A stretch of DNA of 47,599 nt from Rhodospirillaceae bacterium UBA6219 (GCA_002435715.1 DISD01000067.1:1-47599); one strand, 5' to 3'. Shown: positions 1-8,455, counted from the stretch's first letter. The notes: a model not told the origin generated them from the sequence alone. Program-made: numbers and translations.

Positions 1-1455
1 GTGATCGCCGACAACGTCGGCGACAATGTGGGCGATTGCGCCGGCATGGCCGCTGATTTGTTCGAAACCTACGCGGTGACCATCGTCGGCACCATGTTGC
101 TGGGCTCCATCTTCTTCTCCGGTGCCGATCAGGCGTCTATGATGTCTTTCCCGCTGGTCATCGGCGCGGTGTGCATCCTGGCTTCGGTGGCCGGGACCTT
201 CTTCGTCAAGCTCGATGATTCGGGCAACATCATGAAGGCGCTGTACAAGGGTCTGAGCGTCACCGGCATTTTGTCGGTGGCGTTGATCGCCGGGACCATC
301 ATCGTCGGTTATGGCGGCTTCGGTGCCGTCTACGACATGGGTGGACGCCCGGTCACCGGTATGAACCTGTTCGTCTGCTCGCTGTTCGGACTGGTGGTGA
401 CCGGCCTGTTGGTGTGGATCACCGAATATTACACAGGCACCGGCTATCGCCCGGTGCGCAGCGTGGCGCAAGCCTCGACCACCGGCCATGGCACCAATGT
501 CATCCAAGGCCTGGCGGTGTCCATGGAAGCCACCGCGCTTCCGGTTCTGGTCATTTGCGTGGCCATCATCGGTACCTATTCGGTGGCCGGCCTGTTCGGC
601 ATCTCGGTGGCGGCCACCACCATGTTGGCCCTGGCCGGCATGATCGTCGCCTTGGACGCCTATGGCCCGGTGACCGACAATGCCGGCGGTATCGCCGAAA
701 TGTCGGAACTGCCGAAAGACGTGCGCAAGATCACCGACGCCCTGGACGCGGTGGGCAACACCACCAAGGCGGTGACCAAGGGCTATGCCATCGGTTCGGC
801 CGCCTTGGCCGCTTTGGTGCTGTTCGCGGCTTATACCGAGGATCTGAAGCACTATTTCCCGCAATACAAGGTCAGCTTCAGCCTGGAAGATCCCTATGTG
901 GTCATCGGTCTGTTCGTCGGCGGTCTGCTGCCGTACCTGTTCGGCGCCATGGGCATGATGGCGGTGGGACGTGCCGCCGGTGCGGTGGTGGTCGAAGTCC
1001 GCCGCCAGTTCAAGGAAATCCCCGGCATCATGGAAGGCACCGGCAAGCCCGATTATGGCCGCGCCGTCGACATGCTGACCAAGGCGGCGATCAAGGAAAT
1101 GATCATCCCGTCCATGCTGCCGGTGCTGTCGCCCATCGTGCTGTTCGCGGTGATCGCCGTCACCGCCGGCATGCTGGCCGCCTTCACCGCCCTGGGCGCC
1201 ATGCTGTTGGGCACCATCGTCACCGGCTTGTTCGTGGCTATTTCCATGACCTCGGGTGGCGGCGCTTGGGATAACGCCAAGAAGTACATCGAAGACGGCA
1301 ATCATGGCGGAAAGGGCTCGGACGCCCACAAGGCCGCGGTGACCGGCGATACCGTCGGCGATCCCTACAAGGACACCGCCGGTCCGGCGGTCAATCCGAT
1401 GATCAAGATCATCAACATCGTCGCGATCTTGCTGTTGGCCATGGTCGCCGGCTAA
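1..1455 (+). CDS. hppA: Membrane-bound proton-translocating pyrophosphatase, 3' part (5' end outside window)
   Basis: Integral membrane H+-PPase, which couples hydrolysis of pyrophosphate to proton export. The window opens inside the gene: the first codons (VIADNVGDNVGDCAG) are the conserved second acidic loop, not a start, so roughly the first 200 residues lie upstream. The 484 visible residues carry many hydrophobic helices, the conserved GNTTKAVTKGYAIGSA segment around residue 250 and the late acidic loop with DNAKKYIE and GDTVGDPYKDTAGPAVNP. The lysine after GNTT is the residue that marks the K+-independent subclass; K+-dependent enzymes have alanine there (established knowledge). The gene ends at TAA and runs into a strong terminator shared with the convergent bamE. 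Confidence 0.97.
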   Translation: MIADNVGDNVGDCAGMAADLFETYAVTIVGTMLLGSIFFSGADQASMMSFPLVIGAVCILASVAGTFFVKLDDSGNIMKALYKGLSVTGILSVALIAGTIIVGYGGFGAVYDMGGRPVTGMNLFVCSLFGLVVTGLLVWITEYYTGTGYRPVRSVAQASTTGHGTNVIQGLAVSMEATALPVLVICVAIIGTYSVAGLFGISVAATTMLALAGMIVALDAYGPVTDNAGGIAEMSELPKDVRKITDALDAVGNTTKAVTKGYAIGSAALAALVLFAAYTEDLKHYFPQYKVSFSLEDPYVVIGLFVGGLLPYLFGAMGMMAVGRAAGAVVVEVRRQFKEIPGIMEGTGKPDYGRAVDMLTKAAIKEMIIPSMLPVLSPIVLFAVIAVTAGMLAAFTALGAMLLGTIVTGLFVAISMTSGGGAWDNAKKYIEDGNHGGKGSDAHKAAVTGDTVGDPYKDTAGPAVNPMIKIINIVAILLLAMVAG

Positions 1456-1467
1456 CAGCACCTGAAA

Positions 1468-1505
1468 TAAAACCCCCGGTCCGCAAGGGCCGGGGGTTTT
1501 TCTTT
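1468..1505. terminator. Bidirectional Rho-independent terminator between hppA and bamE
   Basis: A 10-bp stem (1473-1482 with 1487-1496, one T-G wobble) closes a GCAA tetraloop and is followed by five T on the plus strand. On the minus strand the same stem is followed by TTTTATTT. It therefore suits both convergent genes. Confidence 0.92.
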
Positions 1506-1522
1506 GTTCGCAGCGAAGGGGA

Positions 1523-1993
1523 TCAGTGACGGCCTATGCCGCCTAAACCACCGCCTTGTCCGTCCTTGGAGAAGCGACCGATATTGCCCAGCAATTGTTC
1601 GATCAGGCCCAGCTCCTTGCCGGCGGTCGGCGTCTCGCGGTCGACCAGGACGATTTCCTTGCCGTCCTCCATGCCCTTGTAGGTGATGCTTTTGACGATG
1701 CCGGCATCGTCAAAATAAAAGGCGACGATCTTGCGGTCCTTCAATTCGGGCTTGAAGAAGGCGGTGGTCTCGAAGGTGGACGAGATGTATTGCCAGCTTT
1801 CACCGCCATAAAGCAGGGTCGAGGACGGCGTCCCCAGCAGGGCCTGAACCTCGTCGCGGCTGGTCTTGCCGGGGGCGATCTTGGCCAGATCCTCGGGGTG
1901 GGGCAGGTTGCCCCGGGTGTCGACGGTCGGCGTACAGGCGACGGTGGCGCCGATGACGGCGGCCAGGAACACATGGATGATGGTTTTCTTCAT
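1523..1993 (-). CDS. bamE: Outer membrane assembly lipoprotein, SmpA/OmlA (BamE) family
   Basis: Small lipoprotein of the BAM complex that inserts beta-barrel proteins into the outer membrane. The start is placed at the ATG ending at 1993 because it gives a short signal peptide (MKKTIIHVFLAAVIGATVAC) with a lipobox-like TVAC; the reading frame stays open about 29 codons upstream without signal features. The product is 156 residues. The mature part has the SmpA/OmlA signature: IAPGKTSRDEVQALLGTPSS, then GGESWQYIS and FYFDDAGIVKSI. The C-terminal tail is longer than in E. coli BamE and Gly-rich. It converges on hppA. Confidence 0.88.
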   Translation of the reverse strand: MKKTIIHVFLAAVIGATVACTPTVDTRGNLPHPEDLAKIAPGKTSRDEVQALLGTPSSTLLYGGESWQYISSTFETTAFFKPELKDRKIVAFYFDDAGIVKSITYKGMEDGKEIVLVDRETPTAGKELGLIEQLLGNIGRFSKDGQGGGLGGIGRH

Positions 1994-2127
1994 GGTCGCA
2001 TTCACGTCAGGGCATTGACGGAGACGGGCTCCGTGTCCAAAGATGGGGCGAAGATCGCATCTCAGCCCCGCGGGTGTCAACGACCCCGCCCCAGGTTACG
2101 GCGATCAGCATATCGACAGGACCATGA

Positions 2128-2673
2128 ATGCCCTTCAGTCGCTTGTTCAAGCGTCGCACCGACGACGCAGCCGCCAACGCCCTTTACCTTGCCCTGGTCG
2201 AGCAATCGCGCCAGCCGGTGTTCTATCGTGATTATGGCGTCGCCGACACCCTGGAAGGGCGGTACGACATGATCATCCTGCACGCCTATCTGTTGTTCCG
2301 TCGGCTGGCCGCCGACGGCAACCCGGCGCTGAAGGAATTGTCGCAGCAGACTTTCGATTTCATGTTCACCGATCTGGATCAGAACCTGCGCGAGATGGGC
2401 ATTACCGACATGGCCATCGGCAAGCGGGTGACCCGCATGGCCGAGGCCTTCTACGGTCGTGCCACCGCCTATGACAAGGTGCTGGACGAGCCGGGCAGGG
2501 GCCTGCAAGAGGCCTTGGGCCGCAACCTCTATCAGGGCCAGCCGGTCAACGTCGAGATCGAGGACCTGATGGCCGCTTACGTGCATGACCAGCGTGCCCA
2601 TCTGGCCGGTCTGGCCGATGCCGACATCCTGGCCGGCAAGGTGTCGTTCCTGGTTCCGGCGGATCGGGGCTAG
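2128..2673 (+). CDS. Ubiquinol-cytochrome c chaperone family protein
   Basis: 181-residue soluble protein of the family that includes mitochondrial Cbp3/UQCC1, which assists assembly of cytochrome b in the bc1 complex. The family core is seen as YRDYGVADTLEGRYDMIILHAYLL, then QQTFDFMFTDLDQNLREMGI and RMAEAFYGRATAYDKVL. The start ATG at 2128 gives a normal family N-terminus (MPFSRLFKRR). It is followed after 3 nt by the DUF177 gene, a pairing common in alphaproteobacteria. No membrane segment is visible. The substrate in this organism is inferred from the family. Confidence 0.9.
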   Translation: MPFSRLFKRRTDDAAANALYLALVEQSRQPVFYRDYGVADTLEGRYDMIILHAYLLFRRLAADGNPALKELSQQTFDFMFTDLDQNLREMGITDMAIGKRVTRMAEAFYGRATAYDKVLDEPGRGLQEALGRNLYQGQPVNVEIEDLMAAYVHDQRAHLAGLADADILAGKVSFLVPADRG

Positions 2674-2676
2674 GCC

Positions 2677-3210
2677 ATGGACTTCAAGCCCGAATTTTCG
2701 CGCCCCATTCTGGTCGACACCATTCCGACACGTGGTGTCGACATGGAAATCGAAGCCAGTGCCGCCGAATGTGCCGCCTTGGCCGAACGCTTCGGTATCG
2801 TCAAGGTCACGGATTTCAAGGCCAAGGCCCATCTGCGGGCCCTGGCCGGCGGCACCTTGTTCAAGGTGGACGGCCATATTCGCGCCGTGGTCGAGCAGAC
2901 CTGCGTGGTGACCCTGGAGCCGGTCGAACAAGTGGTCGATGAAAGTTTTATGATCACCTTTGGCACGGCGGCAGAGTCCGATACACTGGAACTCGACTTG
3001 TCCATGGATGACGACGATCCGCCGGAACCCCTGACGGACGGTGCCATCGACTTGGGCGAAGTGGTGGCCGAGCATTTAGCCTTGGCGTTGGATCCGTTCC
3101 CGCGCAAGGCCGATGCCCAGTTGCCCGAGATCAAGGAAGACGCCCCGATCAAGGAAGAAAAAGTCAGTCCGTTCGCCGCCCTTGCCGCATTCAAGCAAAA
3201 AAACAGCTAA
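2677..3210 (+). CDS. YceD/DUF177 family metal-binding-like protein
   Basis: 177-residue acidic protein of the DUF177 (YceD) family, which is encoded before rpmF in most bacteria and has been linked to 23S rRNA/large-subunit maturation in other organisms. The family motif around CVVTLEPVEQVVDESF sits at about residues 75-90, and the acidic stretch MDDDDPPEPL follows at about 110. The gene starts 3 nt after the cytochrome chaperone and so is probably translated from the same message. The Lys/Glu-rich tail ends in AFKQKNS. Confidence 0.88.
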   Translation: MDFKPEFSRPILVDTIPTRGVDMEIEASAAECAALAERFGIVKVTDFKAKAHLRALAGGTLFKVDGHIRAVVEQTCVVTLEPVEQVVDESFMITFGTAAESDTLELDLSMDDDDPPEPLTDGAIDLGEVVAEHLALALDPFPRKADAQLPEIKEDAPIKEEKVSPFAALAAFKQKNS

Positions 3211-3226
3211 GGGGATCAGCAAATCC

Positions 3227-3255
3227 TTGCTACAGGCAGACTTTTTGGCTAATAA
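3227..3255 (+). promoter_or_regulatory. Candidate sigma-70-type promoter for rpmF-plsX-fabH
   Basis: TTGCTA at 3227-3232 and TAATAA at 3250-3255 are separated by exactly 17 bp, in the 90-bp gap between the DUF177 gene and rpmF. The position suits a dedicated promoter for the ribosomal-protein/fatty-acid block. It is a pattern match only. Confidence 0.5.
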
Positions 3256-3300
3256 ACCTCCCTTTCCCCGTCAGGGCTTCTGAGCAGAGAGTACGAGAAA

Positions 3301-3489
3301 ATGGCTGTCCCGAAGAAAAAGACCTCCAAGTCCCGCCGCAACATGCGCCGTGCCCATCACGCGCTGCCGTCGGCTTCGGTGGTCGAGTGCCCCAATTGCG
3401 GCGAAGTGAAGCTGCCGCATCACGTGTGCGGCTCTTGCGGTCACTATGATGGCCGTGAAGTGGTCGCCCAGGGCGAAGCCAACGCCTAA
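3301..3489 (+). CDS. rpmF: 50S ribosomal protein L32
   Basis: 62-residue basic ribosomal protein. The N-terminus MAVPKKKTSKSRRNMRRAHH is typical. A zinc-binding pair of motifs, CPNC and CGSC (about residues 31-48), marks the Cys-containing form of L32 rather than the Cys-free paralogue used under zinc limitation (established knowledge for the family). The order DUF177-rpmF-plsX-fabH is the conserved arrangement linking ribosome and phospholipid synthesis. Confidence 0.97.
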   Translation: MAVPKKKTSKSRRNMRRAHHALPSASVVECPNCGEVKLPHHVCGSCGHYDGREVVAQGEANA

Positions 3490-3522
3490 TTCTCCCGCTG
3501 ATCTCTTCCGGAGCGCACGGAC

Positions 3523-4575
3523 GTGAGCGCACCCGTCACCATTTCCATTGACGCCATGGGCGGCGATCATGCTCCCGACATGGTGATCGAGGGGGTGCGG
3601 TTGGCCCATGTCCGGCTTCCACACGTGCGTTATCTGCTGTTCGGCGATGCCCAGCGGATCGAGGCCTTGCTGGAAGGTGCTCCCGAGATCAAGGGGATGT
3701 GTACGGTTCGCCACGCCGAAGACGCCGTGTCCATGGACGCCAAGCCCGGTCAGGTGCTGCGCACCGGCCGCAAGTCGTCCATGTGGCTGGCCGTCGACGC
3801 GGTCGCCAAGGGCGAGGCCGCCGGCGTGGTGTCGGCCGGCAACACCGGCGCGCTGATGGCGGTGTCCAAGTTCGTCTTGCGCATGCTGCCCGGCATCGAC
3901 CGGCCGGCCATCGCCGGCTTGTTCCCCACCGAACGGGGCGAGACGGTGATGCTGGATCTGGGCGCCAACGTCGATTGCAACGCCAACAACCTGATCGAAT
4001 TCGCCGTCATGGGCGAAGTGTTCGCCCGCGCCGTCTTGGGGCTGGAGCAGCCGTCGGTCGGCCTGTTGAACGTCGGCTCGGAAGACATCAAGGGCAACGA
4101 CGCGGTCAAGACCGCCGCCGCCGCCCTGCGCGACACCCAACTGCCCATCCACTTCCACGGCTTCATCGAAGGCAACGACATCGGCGCCGGCACGGTGGAC
4201 GTGGTGGTGACCGACGGTTTCACCGGCAACATCGCGCTCAAGACCGCCGAAGGCACGGTGAAATTCTATTCGTCGTTCCTGCGCCAGGCGTTCCAAAGTT
4301 CGCTTTTGGCCAAGATCGGCTTCTTGTTCGCCAAGCACGCGCTGAACAAGGTCAAGACCCGGACCGATCCTCGCCGCTACAACGGCGCCATGTTCCTGGG
4401 CCTGAACGGCATTGCCGTCAAAAGTCATGGTGGAACCGACGCATTCGGTTTCGCCAACGCCATCGCCGTCGCCGTCGATTTGGTGGCGCATGGCTACAAC
4501 GAGCGGATTCGCAAGGAATTCGAGCGCCTGCACCCGCAGGATGCTCCCTCGCAGCGTGCCGCCGGCAACGGGTGA
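3523..4575 (+). CDS. plsX: Phosphate acyltransferase PlsX
   Basis: Makes acyl-phosphate from acyl-ACP for the PlsX/PlsY route of phosphatidic acid synthesis; peripheral membrane enzyme. 350 residues, the usual length. The N-terminus has the family signature ISIDAMGGDHAPDMVIEGV, followed by VSAGNTGALMAVSKF near 107 and DVVVTDGFTGNIALKT near 226. The start is the GTG at 3523, since no nearer ATG gives this motif at the N-terminus. The stop TGA at 4573-4575 overlaps a GTG of the downstream fabH frame, so the two are probably translationally coupled. Confidence 0.96.
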   Translation: MSAPVTISIDAMGGDHAPDMVIEGVRLAHVRLPHVRYLLFGDAQRIEALLEGAPEIKGMCTVRHAEDAVSMDAKPGQVLRTGRKSSMWLAVDAVAKGEAAGVVSAGNTGALMAVSKFVLRMLPGIDRPAIAGLFPTERGETVMLDLGANVDCNANNLIEFAVMGEVFARAVLGLEQPSVGLLNVGSEDIKGNDAVKTAAAALRDTQLPIHFHGFIEGNDIGAGTVDVVVTDGFTGNIALKTAEGTVKFYSSFLRQAFQSSLLAKIGFLFAKHALNKVKTRTDPRRYNGAMFLGLNGIAVKSHGGTDAFGFANAIAVAVDLVAHGYNERIRKEFERLHPQDAPSQRAAGNG

Positions 4576-4583
4576 CCGAAAGA

Positions 4584-5558
4584 ATGATTCTGCGTTCGCA
4601 AATCGTCGGTAGCGGCTGTTACCTGCCGTCTCGAATCGTCACCAACAGTGAATTGGCCGCCAAGGTCGACACGTCTGACGAGTGGATCATCGAGCGCACC
4701 GGCATCCGCCAGCGCCACATCGCAGCCGAAGGCGAAACCACCTCCGATCTGGCCACCGCCGCCGCCTCTGCCGCGCTGAAATCGGCCGGGTTGACCGGCG
4801 CCGATGTCGATCTGCTGGTGGTCGCCACCGCCACCCCCGACAACACCTTTCCCGCCACCGCCGCCCGGGTGCAAAGCCGGCTGGGGATGACCGGCGGCGC
4901 CGCTTTCGACGTCCAGGCGGTGTGCTCGGGCTTCATCTACGCTCTGGCGGTGGCCGACAATTTCATCAAGGCCGAACAGGCCCGCACCGCCGTGGTCATC
5001 GGCGCCGAGACCTTCTCGCGTATTCTGGACTGGGAAGACCGCGGCACCTGCGTGCTGTTCGGCGACGGGGCCGGGGCGGTGGTGCTGCGCGGGTCGTGGG
5101 AAAAGGGCAGCAACCAGGATCGTGGCATCCTGTCCACCCACCTGCATTCCGATGGTCGCCATTACGACCTGCTTTATGTGGATGGCGGCCCGTCTTCGTC
5201 GCAGACCGTCGGCCATCTGCGTATGGAAGGCAAGGAAGTGTTCCGTCATGCGGTGACCAATCTGGCCCAGGTGGTGGGCGAGGCGCTGCATGCCAATGAC
5301 CTGTCGGCCGCTGACGTGGATTGGGTGGTGCCGCATCAGGCCAACCGCCGCATCTTGGAAAGCACCGCCAAGAAGCTGGGCCTGTCCATGGACCGCATGG
5401 TGGTGACCGTGGACAAGCACGCCAACACCTCGGCGGCGTCCATTCCGCTGGCTTTCCACACCGCCGTGGCCGATGGCCGCATCAACCAGGGCGATCTGGT
5501 GGTCATGGAGGCCATGGGCGGTGGTTTTACCTGGGGTTCGGCGCTGGTCCGTCTGTAG
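4584..5558 (+). CDS. fabH: Beta-ketoacyl-ACP synthase III
   Basis: Condenses acetyl-CoA with malonyl-ACP to start fatty acid synthesis. The product is 324 residues from ATG 4584; a GTG at 4572 that overlaps the plsX stop is an in-frame alternative adding four residues. The catalytic triad is complete: Cys in QAVCSGF (about 112), His in WVVPHQANRR and Asn in DKHANTSAASIPLA. The Arg-containing WIIERTGIRQRHI segment is present at about 32-44. It follows plsX, as in many bacteria, so initiation of chain synthesis and phospholipid acyl transfer are made together. Confidence 0.96.
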   Translation: MILRSQIVGSGCYLPSRIVTNSELAAKVDTSDEWIIERTGIRQRHIAAEGETTSDLATAAASAALKSAGLTGADVDLLVVATATPDNTFPATAARVQSRLGMTGGAAFDVQAVCSGFIYALAVADNFIKAEQARTAVVIGAETFSRILDWEDRGTCVLFGDGAGAVVLRGSWEKGSNQDRGILSTHLHSDGRHYDLLYVDGGPSSSQTVGHLRMEGKEVFRHAVTNLAQVVGEALHANDLSAADVDWVVPHQANRRILESTAKKLGLSMDRMVVTVDKHANTSAASIPLAFHTAVADGRINQGDLVVMEAMGGGFTWGSALVRL

Positions 5559-5614
5559 GCGCTGGCGGCGCATCCTGCGCACATAGTCCAACGTCCCCGC
5601 GCATCCCTTTGATA

Positions 5615-5643
5615 TTGACGGATTTAGGGCGACAGGATAGGGT
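5615..5643 (+). promoter_or_regulatory. Candidate promoter for ihfA-merR
   Basis: TTGACG (5615-5620), a 17-bp spacer and TAGGGT (5638-5643) lie 43 bp before the ihfA start. A purine-rich ribosome site (GGAAGGGG, about 5669-5676) follows. The -35 is strong and the -10 is weak; it is a pattern match only. Confidence 0.45.
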
Positions 5644-5685
5644 CAGGGAATCACTTCTCGATCCCCCTGGAAGGGGCTGCCTTAG

Positions 5686-6000
5686 ATGTCGGAAAACACC
5701 ATCACCCGTGCTCAACTCAGTGAAGCCGTCTATCAAGAAGTCGGGCTGTCGCGAAACGAATCCGCGGATTTGCTGGAAGCCGTTCTGGATGAGATTTCCA
5801 ACGCCCTGGCCGAAGGCGAGGCGGTGAAGATTTCGTCGTTCGGCAGTTTCGCCGTCCGTTCCAAGGGGCAGCGGATCGGCCGCAATCCGAAGACCGGCGA
5901 GGAAGTGCCGATCTTGCCGCGCCGGGTGTTGGTGTTCCGTCCGTCGCAATTGCTGAAGAAGCAGATCAACGACGGCCCGGTGGCCAAGGCCGGTAAGTGA
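5686..6000 (+). CDS. ihfA: Integration host factor subunit alpha
   Basis: DNA-bending HU/IHF-fold protein of 104 residues that works as a heterodimer with IhfB in recombination, transcription and replication. Features of IhfA are the N-terminal ITRAQLSEAVYQEVGLSRNES helices, the KISSFGSFAVRSKGQRIGRNPKTGEE beta-arm with the conserved RNPKTG tip, and PRRVLVFRPSQLLK at the end. The stop TGA overlaps the ATG of the following merR gene, an arrangement (ihfA-merR) that is common in proteobacteria. Confidence 0.95.
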   Translation: MSENTITRAQLSEAVYQEVGLSRNESADLLEAVLDEISNALAEGEAVKISSFGSFAVRSKGQRIGRNPKTGEEVPILPRRVLVFRPSQLLKKQINDGPVAKAGK

Positions 6001-6566
6001 TGAACGAAGACGGCGATGCCAATTCGGGACGGCGGGTCGGCAAGTCCGACACGGCATTTCGAACCATCAGCGAAGTCGCCGACGAACTGGACGTCCCCCA
6101 ACACGTCCTGCGCTTTTGGGAAAGCAAGTTCCCCCAGGTCAAGCCGCTGAAGCGGGGCGGGGGACGCCGCTATTACCGCCCCGAAGACGTGGCGCTGCTG
6201 CGCCGTATCCGCGATCTGCTGTACAGCGAAGGCTACACCATCAAGGGTGTGCAGAAGCTGCTGCGCGAAGGCGGGCACAAAGACAATGCCGGTCAAATCC
6301 GGCATGAACCCGAATTGCAGTTGTCCCTGCCGCCTTCGGCCGACAAGGCCCGTGACGACGATGCCGACGACATGGCAGAAGACGACATGCCTTTCGATCT
6401 GATGGATGATGGCGAGGAAGAGGAAGATTTGGTCCTGGCCATGGATTCCGAAAGCGCCGAAACCGTGGAAAAGCCCGGTTTCTCTGTCCAACAACGTCAG
6501 GAATTGCAGCTGCTTTTGGACGAGCTGGAGCAGATGCGAAATTTACTTCATCCAAGGCAACGTTGA
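6000..6566 (+). CDS. MerR-family transcriptional regulator next to ihfA
   Basis: 188-residue regulator. The N-terminal winged helix runs from FRTISEVADELDVPQHVLRF to RGGGRRYYRPEDVALLRRIRDLL; the RRYY motif in the wing is typical of the group. A very acidic middle (DDDADDMAEDDMPFDLMDDGEEEED, split over about residues 118-146) has no effector-binding cysteines, so no metal or redox ligand can be assigned. The tail is a likely coiled coil for dimer formation. ATG 6000 overlaps the ihfA stop; an in-frame GTG one codon earlier is possible. Target genes are unknown. Confidence 0.85.
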   Translation: MNEDGDANSGRRVGKSDTAFRTISEVADELDVPQHVLRFWESKFPQVKPLKRGGGRRYYRPEDVALLRRIRDLLYSEGYTIKGVQKLLREGGHKDNAGQIRHEPELQLSLPPSADKARDDDADDMAEDDMPFDLMDDGEEEEDLVLAMDSESAETVEKPGFSVQQRQELQLLLDELEQMRNLLHPRQR

Positions 6567-6683
6567 GGGTTGCATTCCATCGGGGCCATGAGTATAGTCC
6601 GGCCCTCTTCCGGTGGTGACACCGTTGGACCCCCCGCCAAGCCCTTGGTTTGGCAGCATGTTCAGGGGAAACCCTGACACGGT

Positions 6684-6760
6684 CGGAGCGTAGCGCAGCC
6701 CGGTAGCGCATCAGTCTGGGGGACTGGGGGTCGTGGGTTCGAATCCCGCCGCTCCGACCA
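6684..6760 (+). tRNA. tRNA-Pro (anticodon GGG)
   Basis: 77 nt ending in an encoded CCA. The acceptor arms CGGAGCG and CGCTCCG pair. The D arm is GCGC/GCGC, and the anticodon stem TCAGT/ACTGG encloses the loop CTGGGGG, giving anticodon GGG. The T arm is GTGGG-TTCGAAT-CCCGC. A terminator hairpin follows 12 nt later. Confidence 0.97.
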
Positions 6761-6771
6761 ATTTATCAAGC

Positions 6772-6806
6772 AAACCCGCCGCTTCCAAGCTGGCGGGTTT
6801 TGCTTT
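6772..6806 (+). terminator. Rho-independent terminator after tRNA-Pro
   Basis: A 9-bp stem (6772-6780 with 6792-6800) is extended inward by GCTT/AAGC and followed by TTTTGCTTTT. It terminates the tRNA transcript. The remaining stretch to the recombinase stop at 6934 shows no gene. Confidence 0.88.
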
Positions 6807-6933
6807 TCCGGCGCTCGCGATCCTGTCCGGGACTTTCTGTCCGTGAGTCGGGGCGTTGACGCGGATCGCGGCGGCGTCCACGGCGGCGCGGTTGGCGTCA
6901 TCGCTGACCAGAAGATACCTTTGTGTGGTGTGG

Positions 6934-7545
6934 TCAGGTGACGCAATCCGAATTGCGTAAGGTTTTTCGGCCTCCGGGGAAGGATTTGTATATCGTCGCT
7001 TGGGATATACCATGAAATGCGGCAATGCGGTGTCCAGGGATGCCAGCTAGCAGCATACGACGTACACTCTCCCATTGTGCGCTCCCCTCTGGTAGTCGGG
7101 GCTTAGCCCCAAGGACAACTCCACGCTCTTTCGCTGCCGCCAGTCCGGCTTTGGTGCGCTCGACACTGATTGCGCGTTCATATTCGGCGACACCTCCCAG
7201 CACGGTGATGATGAATTTGCCGATTGGTGTTGCCATGTCAAAATGTTCGGTGACGCTGTGCAGGTTCGCACCGACAGCGGCGATATGGTCGAAGGTGACC
7301 AGCATTTGTTTTGCGGAGCGCCAGAGCCGATCCAGTTTCCAAACGACCAGGGTGTCGCCTTTCTCCAAGCTGGATAGTGCCTGTTTTAGCCCCAGTCGAT
7401 TATCGTGTTTCCCAGAATGGGTGTCTGTGAATATCTGAGACTCCGGTATACCAAGTCCCATGAAGGCAGATAGTTGCAAGGCAAGGTTTTGGTCGTCACT
7501 GCTGACCCTTGCATAACCAATCAGCTTCATATTTGTAGCGGTCAT
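6934..7545 (-). CDS. Serine recombinase (resolvase/invertase family)
   Basis: 203-residue site-specific recombinase. The catalytic domain begins LIGYARVSSDDQNLALQ with the nucleophilic serine in RVSS; the active-site Arg cluster is in VVWKLDRLWRS and EYERAISVERTKAGL. The DNA-binding tail from about 150 has a helix-turn-helix like Hin/Tn3 resolvases (GIPGHRIAAFHGISQATIYKSF), so it is of the small resolvase/invertase type. The start at 7545 is preceded by AAGGTGA at a good distance; a second ATG five codons in is possible. It stands alone beside tRNA-Pro. No transposase, invertible segment or partner is visible, so it may be an orphan left by a mobile element. Confidence 0.9.
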   Translation of the reverse strand: MTATNMKLIGYARVSSDDQNLALQLSAFMGLGIPESQIFTDTHSGKHDNRLGLKQALSSLEKGDTLVVWKLDRLWRSAKQMLVTFDHIAAVGANLHSVTEHFDMATPIGKFIITVLGGVAEYERAISVERTKAGLAAAKERGVVLGAKPRLPEGSAQWESVRRMLLAGIPGHRIAAFHGISQATIYKSFPGGRKTLRNSDCVT

Positions 7546-7585
7546 GGTCCTGCTATCACCTTTCTGTATTTTTCACACTGATTTG

Positions 7586-8431
7586 TCAGAAAGCCCTTGC
7601 GGCGTGCCGCAGATGGTCTTCGATGAAGCTGGCGACGAAGTAATAGCTGTGATCGTAACCCGGCTGCAGGCGCAAGGTCAGGGGGTAATCCACCGCCTTG
7701 GCGGCCTGAACCAACTCGTCTGGCTTCAATTGTTCGGCCAGGAAGGAATCCGCGTCACCTTGGTCGACCAGCAAGGGCAGGCGGGTCTGGGTGGTCTGAA
7801 TCAGCGCCGAGGCGTCCCAATCCTTCCAAAGGCTGCGATCGGCGCCCAGCAGGTGGCCCAGGGCCTTTTGGCCCCAGGGGCAGTTCATCGGGTTGGTGAT
7901 GGGGGAAAACGCCGAAACCGAGACATAGCGGCCGGGATTTCGTAGCGCGCAGACGATGGCGCCGTGGCCGCCCATGGAATGGCCGGAAATGGCCCGTTTT
8001 TGCGAGACGGGGAAGGTGGCCTCGATCAGATCGGGCAATTCACGGGTGACGTAGTCGTGCATACGGTAATGACGGCTCCACGGCTCTTGCGTGGCATCCA
8101 CATAGAAGCCGGCACCATGGCCAAAATCCCAGGAACCATCCGGGTCACCGGGCACATGGTCACCGCGCGGGCTGGTGTCGGGGCAGATTATGGCCATGCC
8201 CAATTGGGCGGCCAAGCGCTGGGCACCGGCCTTTTGCATGAAATTCTCGTCGGTGCAGGTCAGGCCCGACAGCCAGTACAGCACAGGGACCTTGGCGCCA
8301 CTTTCCGCCTGGGGCGGCAAGTAGATAGCGAAGACCATGTCGCATCCCAAAGTACGCGAGCTGTGACGGTAACGTTTGTGCCAGCCGCCAAACGAGCGGT
8401 TTGAGGAAACGATGGTCAGGTTGGTGCTCAT
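7586..8431 (-). CDS. fghA: S-formylglutathione hydrolase
   Basis: Esterase-D-type alpha/beta hydrolase that splits S-formylglutathione to formate and glutathione, the second step of formaldehyde detoxification. 281 residues from the ATG at 8431, which is preceded by GAGG; an upstream in-frame ATG would add 14 residues unlike the family. The nucleophile is in GHSMGGHGA (about 148), the acid is in LLVDQGDADSFL and the catalytic His is in GYDHSYYF. It lies downstream of adhC, which makes the substrate, but a terminator-like hairpin sits between the two genes. Confidence 0.95.
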   Translation of the reverse strand: MSTNLTIVSSNRSFGGWHKRYRHSSRTLGCDMVFAIYLPPQAESGAKVPVLYWLSGLTCTDENFMQKAGAQRLAAQLGMAIICPDTSPRGDHVPGDPDGSWDFGHGAGFYVDATQEPWSRHYRMHDYVTRELPDLIEATFPVSQKRAISGHSMGGHGAIVCALRNPGRYVSVSAFSPITNPMNCPWGQKALGHLLGADRSLWKDWDASALIQTTQTRLPLLVDQGDADSFLAEQLKPDELVQAAKAVDYPLTLRLQPGYDHSYYFVASFIEDHLRHAARAF

Positions 8432-8455
8432 GGAAAACCTCGGCGAAACGAAAGA

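Noticed and set aside
3699..4583. Long plus-strand open frame upstream of fabH in another frame of plsX
   Set aside because: Arg/His-rich shadow of plsX caused by high GC. FabH homology starts only at 4584 (or 4572).
6711..7025. 104-residue minus-strand frame ending KLVGAAGFEPTTPSPPD
   Set aside because: The GFEPTTP ending is the antisense of tRNA-Pro, a well-known false protein tail. The frame crosses the tRNA and terminator and overlaps the recombinase; no ribosome site.
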